The position numbers and the translations under genes are program-made. Below are positions 48,264 through 58,482 of a stretch of 64,000 bases of DNA, piece by piece. The DNA is from Muricea muricata (lineage: Eukaryota; Cnidaria; Anthozoa; Malacalcyonacea; Plexauridae), in NCBI GenBank assembly GCA_963855995.1, contig OY979716.1, forward strand, positions 50,952,846 through 51,016,845, written 5' to 3'. Positions within the stretch are counted from its first letter, which is position 1, and every line of letters begins with the position of its first letter. The notes under the pieces were generated by a model. That model was not told where the DNA came from, did not search any database, and saw only the letters and a list, made by a program, of their open reading frames with translations.

Positions 48264-50710
48264 ATACATTATATGATATATTACGTATATAATTTGTGTA
48301 TATGTATATATGTATATATATGTTAGTTATATGCTCCAAATATTCACTTCCACCATGGGTACACTGAAGCTACCCCGTCCTCCCGTTTTAAGGGGTATGG
48401 GGGGAAATATTCATCATCTTTGTCATCACCTTTATCATCACTGACATTAGAGTTTCCTTTGTCTGAGTCGCTGGATAACATTACGTCAGTATCAGCACCT
48501 TGAAGGTCTTCGTCTGTATCTACTTCCTTTTTTTCTATTTTTGTTCTCTTTTCTCTCTTTCTTTTTTTTCTTTTTTTCATTTTTTTCGGTGAAACCTCGT
48601 CCAATGTGAGCTTCACAAAATCTTTTTCTAGTTTTCGCTTGGAGTTTGAACGCCTGGCACATTTTTGCTCTTGATTACTGACCTCTTCTTTAACTAGTTG
48701 ACATAATTAAGTTACCCTTATTAAACTTATTTTTAGACAACTGTGTGCATTTCGTTTTCGCCTAATGCAAACAAAGCTGTTCAATTTTTCGTTCTTATAA
48801 ATACTTGTAACGTTTGTCGTTCGTGGTCAGGGCATTGTGTATCGAAATTCGAATGCTAACATATTATTATTGTGAAGCTACATACCTTGACTAATTGATT
48901 CACGGTCGACATCCATATCTTTGACTTTGTTCATATGAGAAAAAATGGCTACTCCTACTGCGAAGTCTTTATAGTCAACGAAAGTTACAGAATTTAGTAT
49001 TTTACACAGCCCACATGAGCCCACGTGCAATTTATAATCCAATTTATACATCGGATCGGTTGTATCAAAGGCTTACAAAGGCGTTTAGCTAAGCCTAAGC
49101 TGGAAAAGTCAAAAATATAAAACATGTTTGTACATTGCATAATTTTTTAACCTTATTCATAAGGACAGTCACATATGAAACTGAATATTTATTCCATAAA
49201 ACTTATAAGTTCGGTTAAGTACCAGACGTAAAAGTGTCTTGACTTATCTACTGTTTAAGCTAAACACCTTTATTAAAACCGGTCCTAGGTTACTAATAAA
49301 TGAGGCGCTTTCTTTGATAAGATTTTATTAGTAATCTTCAACTAGTGTTTCTTTTCCAAACTGAGTTAATATCAAAGTTTATAGTAGCTTCCACATAGGA
49401 GACCAGCAATAAATTTCCAATTAAAGTGACCCATATTTTATGGCAATATGCGTCCATGGCATTTTACTTAATTTTTCAAAATTTGTAGACATATTGACGA
49501 GAAGTTTGGTTGATGTTGCGCTGGAATGGGACAAAAAGGAAAATTTGAATAAAGCTCTAAAGGATAGGTCAAGCAAACACCTCTCAGATCTTCTTGACTG
49601 CATCCACGAATGTGGCGTGACTTTCAATGTATGGGAAAAAAGGAATGCAGATGGCAAAGGGAGTGGCATGCACGAATCCACCAGCCTTATGGGTTCTGAC
49701 AAAAAAAAGCTGATGAGAGATCTTCCCGACAAGTTACATCGGGTAATCAAGCCAACTACCAGTGATTCAGTTGTCAAGATATGGAAGGTAATATCTTGAC
49801 AATTTGCTTGCAATATTGTAGAAAAATAGAGACAACACAATACCAAAATTCTCTTTTTAGGACTTTTATACAATTTATAACATGATGGGCGAGCAAAATC
49901 CATCACCTGAAAAAATTAATGAATTTTTTGAGCTGGTGAGTGGTGTCAGTGTTTATTACTTTATTTATAGTGCAAAGTGTATTTAGTAACAAATTTATTG
50001 TCAAAACTAATGTTATTAAGCCATTTCTGAATATACTAAATGGCTGCCTTAAATGAAAAAAAAAAGCTAAATATATTAAAGTTTACATTCCATTATTTGA
50101 TTTATATATTAGGCTAGAACATGGGTGGAGCTATTTGTTCAGCTTGGTGGTGAAGTAATTGGGTTTGGAAAACAACATGTTACACCTTACATGCACTGCC
50201 TGGTGTACCATGTTCCAAACTTCATGCAGAGACACAATGGTATAAAAAAGTTCACAGGACAAGGTAACAAACCATAGTATAAATAATATGATGACAAACA
50301 ATAGTTTTAATACGCTACATCTTTGCTTTGCATTTTCAGGGGTTGAAAAAAATAATGACGATGTTAGAAAATTTCACCTGACAAAGTCAAACAAGTGGGA
50401 TGCCCCAAAAGATATTTTGCTTGCAAGTAAGCGCCAACAGATAACTTCAGAACATGCACGAGTACATAGGCATTACACCAAGTCAAATACAGAGTACTGG
50501 TCAACAGAAATACGAGAATCGAGAGAAAAAAGAAGGAAGTTGTCAGCTGCTCATGATGATGAAGTTACAGAAGACAGTTCAGATTTAGATATTCAAAGCC
50601 TTTCTGCAAATGAAATTAAAGAGAAACTGAAAGAATTAGGAGTGCCAACACGAGTACGAAAACTGGAAAAATTAAGGGATATTTTGAAGGAAACACTCCT
50701 CAAAGAGTGA
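44475..50710 (+). CDS. RAG1/Transib-like DDE transposase with C-terminal SAP domain (840 aa)
   Basis: Nine exons: 44475-45542, 45798-45939, 46059-46222, 46620-46699, 46800-46972, 49489-49787, 49861-49935, 50113-50263 and 50340-50710. The total is 2523 nt, exactly 841 codons, with all borders GT/AG. Residues ~150-210 are a coiled coil. D375 lies in KISGDGAKMTR, followed by an insert with C475-x2-C478 (HACIWCKIH), D533 in ELDELHLMLRI, and E720 in GQGVEKNNDD. The segment YMHCLVYHVPNFMQRHNGI before E720 matches, in my recollection, the layout around the third catalytic Glu of RAG1 (YxHxxxAHVPExxxRxGSI). Residues ~804-840 are a SAP DNA-binding domain. It would catalyse cut-and-paste of the enclosing element. 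Intron 5 is 2.5 kb, holds a huge microsatellite and hosts an antisense gene. Confidence 0.88.
45655..45783. repeat. Diverged inverted copy of the 164-bp miniature element (intron 1)
   Basis: About 125 bp match the reverse complement of 48045-48167, including the palindrome CTGACTTTGC-GAAGTCAG and CATTATGCT…AACAGCAATTGTTTATATCA. Terminal repeats of the complete copy are not preserved here. Confidence 0.75.
46988..47051. repeat. (AT)n microsatellite, ~32 copies
   Basis: Uninterrupted AT dinucleotide run starting 15 bp after the exon 5 donor and leading directly into the ATTC array. Confidence 0.97.
47052..48004. repeat. Near-perfect (ATTC)n array, ~238 tandem copies
   Basis: About 953 bp of pure TTCA tetranucleotide with no interruption visible. 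It reads as an endless IHSF or similar peptide in three frames and as FIHS-type open frames spanning the array; these are artefacts. It sits inside intron 5 of the transposase. Such length and purity suggest recent expansion or an assembly estimate. Confidence 0.97.
48019..48182. mobile_element. Miniature inverted-repeat element, 164 bp
   Basis: Bounded by GCTTACCACTACAGCCTG and its complement. The interior shares ~125 bp with the inverted copy at 45655-45783. No clear target duplication can be read because the left flank is A-rich. Confidence 0.75.
48223..48260. repeat. (AT)n microsatellite
   Basis: About 19 uninterrupted AT units near the 3' end of the antisense 171-aa gene. Confidence 0.95.
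48344..49051 (-). CDS. Small basic/acidic protein, antisense in transposase intron (171 aa)
   Basis: Two exons, 49051-48886 and 48693-48344, join in phase (Q|VKEEVSNQ) to exactly 172 codons including stop. ATG 49051 begins MYKLDYKLHVGSCGLCKIL. The C-terminal half is a Lys/Arg-rich stretch (KKMKKRKKRKREKRTK), a probable nuclear localisation and nucleic-acid binding segment, followed by an Asp/Ser-rich acidic tail. I do not recognise the family. The intact frame inside a young element, and canonical splice sites, argue that it is a real accessory gene of the 8.3-kb transposon. It is transcribed against the transposase gene from within its fifth intron. Confidence 0.65.
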
Positions 50711-51018
50711 TGACAAATTTTTCTAGAATTATATGTATATACTTTATATTTTGGGGTGAGCTGTATGAGGTCTTCATTGGCTAATCAGTAAGTGGGTACT
50801 GCATGGTGACCATCAAATACAGATTTTGATTACCATACCACACATCCCAATATAGTGGGACTATTCATAGAGTATAGTTTACATTTTGTTGCTCCATATG
50901 CAAAAATAGTTTTGTTGATGTACTAGCTAGAATTCACATCCTCAATAAACTTTTGGACTTCATACAAAAACTGACCCCAACACTAACAACTAACTTCCAT
51001 TCATAAATTCAAGCAATG

Positions 51019-51927
51019 TTATTCAATAAAAAGGTTTCTCTCATTACAAGGCAGCCGGGCAAATGAAACACTTAATTTTTCAATTGGAAACCTTGGTCCA
51101 TCCTCAATTTTTCCTCCCTTGCAAATGTATTTTCTTGGTGACCAACTGACAATGGCCTTGATCTTCATGGGAAAGTCTATCTTCTTACCTTCCCCATGTC
51201 GATTTAAAAAATACCACCAGTCAGGAGGTAGCATTGGAAGACGACCAAAATCATCTTTGCCATACATATAATGCCCTCCATGTTCTGATGGTACCCCTTT
51301 TCCTTGGGTAATATATCGCCACCAATCATGGTCAATTTCAATGTATCCATTGCTCAGTGCCCTTGACTTTAGCAGTGACAAAACACCACAAGCAAATGCT
51401 CTGGCAGTAGACTCTAACCTGCTGGCAGCAGGCTTTGGCGGTCTCTCATAGCCCCTAGAAACAACATAATAAAAGAACTTGATAACGAAAAAGTTCAAAT
51501 TTGTTAGTGTGAGTATGTCAGTGTCATTTTTACTTGACCTCAATAAATTATCCGGCAAGTGATCAGAAGGTTCCCATGTACACTCGTGTAGAGGCCATCC
51601 AGCCCATTTAGTAAGATATACATAGTCCTAAATATAACAAAATCAAGAATGACATGCCGAAGAACAGTTAAATGATCTCGGTAACCGGAAAATATACAAG
51701 ATACTGGTTCAAACAAAATGTCAGAATAATAATTTTAAGTTATATATTGGACTAGTTTCACTAGTAATACTTACGTGATTTTTCTTCTTTCTGGTAATAA
51801 TTCTCTCCACTTCAAAAATTTTTCCTTTTTTGTTTCGGGGAACAAGATTATCGTACAAGACAACGGAGCTAAAATTGTCTAACTGCACGTAATCAGTCAC
51901 TCGTGTCGACAAGCGCTTGGCCGCCAT
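51019..51927 (-). CDS. Chromodomain protein of the 8.3-kb transposon (225 aa)
   Basis: Three exons, 51927-51775, 51627-51539 and 51454-51019, sum to exactly 226 codons including stop. ATG 51927 opens MAAKRLSTRVTDYVQL. A chromodomain spans the first intron: FEVERIITRKK then YVYLTKWAGWPLHECTWEP and DHLPDNLL, the classic aromatic-cage framework for methyl-lysine reading. The C-terminal region (DHDWWRYITQGKGVPSEHGG, PPDWWYFLNRHG) is rich in Trp and not familiar to me. Chromodomains in transposons can steer insertion toward particular chromatin, usually fused to the integrase; here it is a separate protein next to a DDE transposase. It converges on the transposase gene, about 300 bp apart. Confidence 0.82.
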
Positions 51928-51992
51928 CTTTAATTTTAACGCGGTTAACCGCTGGCAAAATATTGGCTCAATGTCGCGAATTTCTGGCCATG

Positions 51993-54900
51993 CTCGTTGC
52001 GTAGCGCCCCAGCATCAATACCCGACTCTCCAGATCCTACGAATTTAACACAAAGATTTTTTTTCAGCCTTTCAGGATGTTTTAGTGCCAATTTATAAAA
52101 TGCCAAACAAATACACCACAAATCGTCCCTATTCACATCCAACCATAAATCATCGTTAGAGCCAACAACATTATTAGCAAAATTCTGCAGTATATCATGC
52201 AAGGACCTGTTCTGACTCAGAGGTGAAAGGAGAATAAGATCTTGATCTGAATCTGATGATGAAGACAGAAAGGTCGACCCACAGATACTAAGACCCTGCT
52301 CATGAACATCTAAGGAAGAAGATGGAACAGTGGATGAACTGCTGATAACTTCAGGTGCATCAGCATCTAACAATAACTGTACAGCTTCATCAGTACAGCC
52401 TTTTGAGATGGTGAGTGCTGAAAGAAGTTCTGATTGCTGCTTATTAGGGTAAATTTCAGCGAGTTTACTCATTGCTTCAGAATATCTGTCGTCATTTTAA
52501 TCATCGTCATTTTGATCATCAATTGTCTGAACATCATCCTACACAATGTATATATCATGCATATAAAAAATCAATACCATATGAAAAAATATCCCATATG
52601 CCATATGATAATTTATATACATATCCTTTTAAAAAGAAAACAGGACAAATGGTATTGTTTCTTCTAAAAGTCAAGAAAAAACACATGATTGTAAAATACA
52701 TTCTTGCTACATGACATTGATTCAAATCAATCTGGGAAATACAGTATTTATCAGTTACATACCTGCAACGAGTGGTATTTTGTTGAATACAACAAGATGC
52801 AGGTATATAATTGACATACTCACACCAATTTTATGCACAAAATACTTAAAAATAGACCACATTTATGTGAGAAATATTCAAAATATCTAATACAGATTTA
52901 ACTGAAGAAACATTTCTAAAATCATTGCTATCTTAATTTCTTCACTAATTTCTTGTTTTGCTATCTCATTTTGCCTCTGCCAACTTGAATATTTTGACAA
53001 GACTAGGTAATATACCCAACCGTGTGAATCATTGCCATGATAACATAACATATTTACTACATCTCACTTTTGTAGTATTGGGGGGGGGGATATTTGGGGA
53101 GATAACTCCATCATGAGATAGAACTACATTTTTTATTGGATGGTTTGAATCTGAGGTGTAAAATTAAGATTTAATTGCCATTAAGATTTTCATATATATT
53201 CATACCTCATGAAGTTCATCCAATGTCATTTGACAGGACTGTGAGGAACATGGAAGATCATTAAATGGTCTGAGCCATATAATTTTTTGAGAAAAAAGGC
53301 GGCTGATCATAGCCCCATCAAGCAACTGGTCTTTTGTTAAACATGGTCTTCTCAAACTTGACCCAACACCAAGAAGTATTTCAAATCTTAATGAAGAAAT
53401 AGAAAGGATTTGGAATTATGGAGAACTATTTGCCACCACTTGTGTCTTACGAGAGTTGCTGTGGGAATTTTTCATTCTTTATTTTGGAGATGTTGGAAAA
53501 ATTTATAATAAGTAACTTGTCTCATGTGGGTTTGAAAACTAAGTGACCATACAATCAAGACCGCCCATTAAATTTTGAGGCCTGGGACAATCCCCCTCCC
53601 CTGCAAAAAACCCTTTGAAAATAGGATATCAGTTTACAATTATAATATGTGATTTTGTATACTGAATTATTAAGGTCATTGTATACACTACTGCATTGCT
53701 GGAGGCTTGCATACTAATGCAATATTACTTTTTATTTCTATTGTACTTTTGTCCCCCCCCCCTCTGGAAAGCCTTGAAGCCTGAGGAAAGCATGGGTTCT
53801 TCTGACAGAGCCAACAAATTAAGTCTGGTAATATTACACTGACATGCAGAAATCAACTTGGTCATTGGAATAATAATTGTTTTCAAGTAAACTAACCATA
53901 TTATATTCAAACAACCTGTTATATTCAAAACATGGAACCAATAACCATGCATATTAAGATTACAGGTACGAGTACATATACTAAGTACAGGGTTTGCACA
54001 GTTTCATCTGAAAATCAACTGTACACCCCCACCAAAATACCCTTCCCAGTTTAATTTCCTCAGTAGGCCAATGGCTATTTAGTAATCATTTGCGCCCTAG
54101 CCTGCATAACAGGCGGTAATGAATATACCACCTGCTGAAATTCTTCACTGATATTCTGAGTTCCCTGTCAGCTGAGTGACTGAGCATTCTGATTGGTCAC
54201 AATACCAGTGCTAATTTTGGAGGTGCAAACTTGTGAGTCACAGGTAAGTGTAAATTGATTCTCAGACAGGCGTTAAAAGCCGTATTTTAAATGTAGATCA
54301 ATTTTTTTGCCGACCCTATTACTTTTTTTAGGCCGTTGACCACGCAATCCTATTTTCTCTGGATGGCTGCGGGCTGATCATGTGGCGTGCCAATTAATGG
54401 CGTGTGTTATCACAATAAATTAATTTACTCACAAATCCGCCAAAAACCATGAAAAAATTATTTAAAAAACTTTTTTCTGACCTACCGACCCTAATTTTTT
54501 AACGATATGTAACTGGAACCACAAGTATTTTTTAGGCCTTAGTCTGCATACAAAACAAAAAGCGTACCGTGTTGAGATAGTTGTACCTCCAACATCCACA
54601 GACAAAAAAGACTCGCTGGAAAGCTTTTCTTTGAAACCTTATCTGACCAATTTTTATCAATCATGACTTCGTTCAGCACCAACCCTCGCTCCATGAGACT
54701 CGCTTTTTCGGATGCCCGTACAATCCTGTCTGTCTTAGAATCGGGTAACAATATAACCTCTTTTGATCTAAATATTTCTCTCTTTCGATGTCGGTTGCTG
54801 TCAGAACCTCGTGTGTAAGGCACATTTGCTGCTCGTCGGCGTGCCCTAGCAGATTGGCGATGGCTAATTCCTCTCTGAAATATTGGGGCTCTGCCACGAG

Positions 54901-55235
54901 AGGATCCTTGTCTGAATAGTGCGGAAAATTCTTCGCTCAGCGTAGTGTATGTATTTGTTGATGCTGTTCGATTTGTAGTGCTTGAATTGGATTGCAGAAC
55001 AGACGACGTAGAGCTCGAGCTAGCATTTGTTGCGGAGCCAAACGAATTGTCATTTCTTAGGCGAAACAATCCAGGTGAGTATATTAACAAAGTCTCCCTG
55101 GTGGATGTTGCTGTGGACGACGACGACGACTGATCACATGAATTATTCAAAATGTTACTTAGCGATGCACGAAACGATGGGTGACTAATGATATTTTCAA
55201 CGACCTCTCTTACTTTCTGATCGTCCGTGGCATTC
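51993..55235 (-). pseudogene. HECT ligase of the 17.1-kb element, 5' portion
   Basis: Exons: about 55235-54552 (Ser-rich head, then RARRRAANVPYTRG and FRSKEVILLPD), 53386-53206 (FEILLGVGSSLRRP…LDELHE), and 52538-51993. The last has a CUE-like domain (IYPNKQQSELLSALTIS…AVQLLLDAD) and the beginning of HECT (CVKFVGSGESGIDAGALRNE). Borders agree in phase if the first exon ends at 54552. An in-frame TAA at 52497-52499 lies just before the CUE domain. The frame is cut at 51993 by the CATG insertion and resumes at 43719. The initiator exon was not found; an in-frame TGA precedes exon 1. Confidence 0.75.
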
Positions 55236-55332
55236 CTTTTGAAACATCAATTTGAAACATCAAACATCACAAAATACTTCACGGTATATTATTTATAGAA
55301 TGTTTACGCATTGACCGCGCAGAATAAAAAAG

Positions 55333-55869
55333 TCGTTCCCAGGGTAGACCTTATATATGTATAACAAATCAGACCTTATAAATAAAAACCAAAATAGACC
55401 TTATATATGTATAACAAATCAGACCTTATAAATAAAAACCAAAATAGACCTTATATATGTATAACAAATCTAGACCTTATAAATAAAAACCAAAATAGAC
55501 ATATATGTATAACAAATCAGACCTTATAAATAAAAACCAAAATAGACCTTATAAATAAAAACCAAATTTAGACCTTATAAACGGGGGCTTTTGAAAGTAG
55601 ACCTTACATAAATAAAATAGACCTCATATAGATAAAATAGACCTTATATAAATAAAATAGACCTTATATAAATAAAATAGACCCTATATAAATAAAGTAG
55701 ACCTTATATAAGTAAAATAGATCTTATATAAATAAAATACACCTTATATAAATAAAACAGACCTTATATAAATAAAATAGAATTTATATAATGATAACTA
55801 ACATGCACTATTCTTTAAAAAGGAATCATTATATTTGTTGTAGACTTTTGTCCACTATGGCGCCTCATA
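55333..55869. repeat. Right terminal repeat of the 17.1-kb element
   Basis: Reverse complement of 38749-39167 with more copies of the AGACCTTATATATG…/AGACCTTATAAATAAAAACCAAA units. Ends in GGCGCCTCATA at 55869. Confidence 0.9.
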
Positions 55870-55875
55870 CAAATG

Positions 55876-56976
55876 ACAATGTATTGGATGTGCTTGGTGA
55901 TGTTGGGTACAGGGGAGTGCCCTCCAAGGAGACTTAAGCCAGCAAAGAAAAGCTGGTCAGGTATGAGCATAAGTGTGAGTTGTAAGAACATGTATAAAAA
56001 TAAATGGAATTTTTTTTTAAATTCCTACCGTATACATAATACTGCAAATCATTTTTATGCTATGTAGGTCGATCATTATAAAATCCCACATTGAACCTAG
56101 ACTTGGAATGATTAAGCAACTGGAAGAAGGCCTTATGTTATGTGGCTTGCTAAACAAAGTCATAACCACACCTAGCTTATTTCGGTCGGTGTTTGTGGAG
56201 GACGGCACATTCACTGTGACTGCAAAGGACTTTCTAGATGGGTTAGTTGTGATCTATAGTGAAAGGCAGCTGGAAAAAATGAAAGAAACAAGCACATTCA
56301 AACATTTTTGTGATTTCATTGACAATCTCAGTCATGGTGGTAAGTAATATTAGTGTGAGTAAAATGAGTATTTTAGCTTATTTTTAATCAATATTTATTT
56401 CACTGCTGTGCCTAACTGGTGCCAGGGTTGAACTATTGTGTATATTGTTCATCCAGGTACAGTACACATGTATAGTTGTATTAATTGTTATGTGTACAAT
56501 TCTCACGTTAACTTACTGAATGATCAACAGAGGTTGGCTGCCTGATTTGCCAAAGTAAGGTTATTTCGTAAACAGATAACATCAACTAAAATCATCTAAA
56601 GCTTGATAATTGTGGTATCAGAATCAAACTTATTGAATAATTAAATAAATGTACAGTATAGCATTATAATTATATTGGCACTGCATGTTCACACCAACAC
56701 CTTTTTATCTATTTGTGTCATAGAAATGAATGCCAATAACTTGGAACTCAACAAGTTTTTCGTTTTATCACTGGATCTTATAGTTTTCCACCGCTTGGAC
56801 TCCCAGAACCCATCAAAGTAAAATTTGTTCATGGTTGCCCTGATCATTGCAAATGCTGCCCAACTGCATCAACCTGTCAGCTGACAATTAACCTCCCAGT
56901 GCATGCATCAACATTGAGTGAGTTGGAAGAAATGGTTTCTGCACTGCTAGAAGGATATGGATTTGGTAACCTGTGA
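55876..56976 (+). pseudogene. HECT ligase of the older element, 3' portion
   Basis: Continues the exon cut at 38748: DNVLDVLGDVGYRGV, an in-frame TAA at 55935-55937, a donor near 55960, then exon 56068-56339 (IIIKSHIEPRLGMIKQLEEG…) and exon 56724-56976. A one-base shift in a T run near 56759 is needed to reach RFITGSYSFPPLGLP. The C-lobe follows with CPTASTCQLTINLP, where the Cys codon at 56875-56877 is the ubiquitin acceptor, ending GYGFGNL and a stop at 56976. Multiple lesions show it decayed, before or after being split. Confidence 0.82.
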
Positions 56977-57089
56977 CACTTATTGCACATTATAACATGT
57001 CATATTCATATAATGGGTGTGATATTCTGTGAACTTGTAATGGTCTGCTTTTAGATCATAAATCCAGTGGAGGTAGGGTTTAGGGTTAA

Positions 57090-57607
57090 AGGGAAATGGC
57101 AAGAAAAATTTTTATTGTCTCATTTGAAAGAGACTCTAAAACAATAAAAAGAAGTATATTGCAAAATTTTTATACTTGTTTTACTTCGGAAGATATTCTC
57201 ACCCAAATCAATGAACTGTCCACCATCTTGGATTAATTTTTCACCTCATTAACTATGTTTTGGTGACGTCACAACAGGGATAAGCCTGTCAAAAATCCTC
57301 CTAAATACCTACCAACAATCAAATATTGTTTTGAAATCTTCTCAGTCTGTGCTGGAATCTGAAACACTTGCCGTACATGCGGTTATGAGAGCATATTAAC
57401 CATTGTGTCATAAGAAATAAAATCGCATGATCCCAGTTGTGACGTAATGTGCATATCCCCAAATATCCAAGATGGCAGACAACTAAAGATTTCAAGTCAA
57501 AATACTCACCAGATAAGGCAGATATAAAAATTCTGTAATAGACTTCTATATATTGTTTTGAAGTCTCTTTCAAATGAGACGATAAAAAATTTTGTAGCCA
57601 TTTCTCT
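57090..57607. mobile_element. TTAA-flanked miniature inverted-repeat element, 518 bp
   Basis: Terminal repeats of ~85 bp begin AGGGAAATGGC and end GCCATTTCTCT, with TTAA on both sides (57086-57089 and 57608-57611). TTAA duplications with AG termini fit the Kolobok superfamily. It lies between the convergent HECT and integrase relics of the older element. Confidence 0.85.
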
Positions 57608-57730
57608 TTAAGCATTTATACTGAGGTTATTCACCTAAAATTCTTTGTAATATTTCACAAGTGTTACTGGGTTACTGGTAAGGCACTGAAAAGGTTTTTC
57701 GACATTCATTATCCTCCTCAAGAGGTTCCA

Positions 57731-58482
57731 CTAACAGTGCAAAGCAGCCATGTCCTCATCACCCAAGACAATACTTGACTGTGGTATTTCCACATGATTT
57801 ATGGTCTGTATGTCCGGCATTGGGCAATCATCATCAACTCCATACGAGGTGACATCCAGAGTGTCAGGGTCAACTACTTCTCTAATTGTCTGAGATGTGG
57901 AATTGGCAAATCGGTAAAACCCCTCAACCCACAATTGATAAGGGGTCATATTTCCTTCTGTGGATAAAGGATGACTGTTCCGTTGAATTGCAAATAGTTT
58001 TAAAGCCCGGTTTATTCTGGGTTTATATATGTAGTGGAGAGCAAACAGGTGAACTTCATCAAGTGGGTCAAGTATTTCCAATGATTCCATGTAATAGAAT
58101 AGGTTGCTGAAATAACTTGTAACATACAAGTTAACATCTTTCCATAGCCTTCCTATCCGCTGGTTGTGAACGGATAAGCCAGTTAGGAAAGGCTTGGCTG
58201 AAGGACCAAAAGATTGAGCATCCATCTGGCAACATCAATATTTTCTGTGCCATTATCACTACATATACGATGTGGGCATTTGAAGGTAGGCAAACTATCC
58301 TAGAAAAGCTGAAACATTGTCTGACTTTTGTTGTCTGCTGAACAGGAGAGATAAATTATAGTCCTTGAGAACCCATCAATAGCTCCGTGGACCACAAATC
58401 TCCAACTTATTAATTTGTGGTTCCCGTCCATGTGCCTATTTTGAAAAAGAGGCACTGAAGCACCCGCTGAGTTCTGTACCAC
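57731..58482 (-). pseudogene. Integrase of the older element (catalytic Glu lost)
   Basis: The minus-strand segment 58482-58300 carries the first Asp ([20 protein letters not shown]). After a break, SDNGTEN preserves the second Asp. The last part, 58225-57731, reads SVHNQRIGRLWKDV, where the intact relative at 39286-41573 has [11 protein letters not shown]: the catalytic Glu is Gly. A stop/frameshift separates the two pieces near 58230-58300, and the N-terminal exon is not recognisable. It converges on the older HECT gene exactly as in the 17.1-kb element, so the older element is a relative lying in the opposite orientation. Confidence 0.82.

Larger units (their letters stand above)
43724..51988 (+). 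mobile_element. 8.3-kb transposon with RAG1/Transib-like transposase, TSD CATG
   Basis: Seventeen-base terminal inverted repeats GCCAGAAATTCGCGACA (43724-43740 and complement 51972-51988) are flanked by CATG (43720-43723 and 51989-51992). Excising the element with one CATG restores an open HECT frame (…LRNE|HVFCLCF). It carries three complete spliced genes: transposase (+), a 171-aa protein (-) and a chromodomain protein (-). The lack of lesions in any of them, inside a host gene that is otherwise nearly open, argues for a young insertion. Four-base duplications are reported for Chapaev-type elements, while Transib uses five; termini here do not start with CAC as those do. Confidence 0.93.
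38749..55869 (+). mobile_element. 17.1-kb HECT/integrase transposon with 6-bp target duplication
   Basis: Termini are TATGAGGCGCCATAGTGG at 38749 and its complement ending at 55869, each followed by a long subterminal array. CAAATG flanks both sides (38743-38748 and 55870-55875). Removing the element and one CAAATG rejoins the open HECT frame of the older element (…LLTN|DNVLDVLGD), which proves the borders. It carries an intact integrase (+), a HECT ligase gene (-) and, inserted in that ligase, an 8.3-kb second transposon. Without the inner insertion the element would be ~8.85 kb. A 6-bp duplication together with an rve-type integrase fits IS3EU-, Ginger- or Maverick-type chemistry; I cannot place the superfamily firmly. 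Confidence 0.93.
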
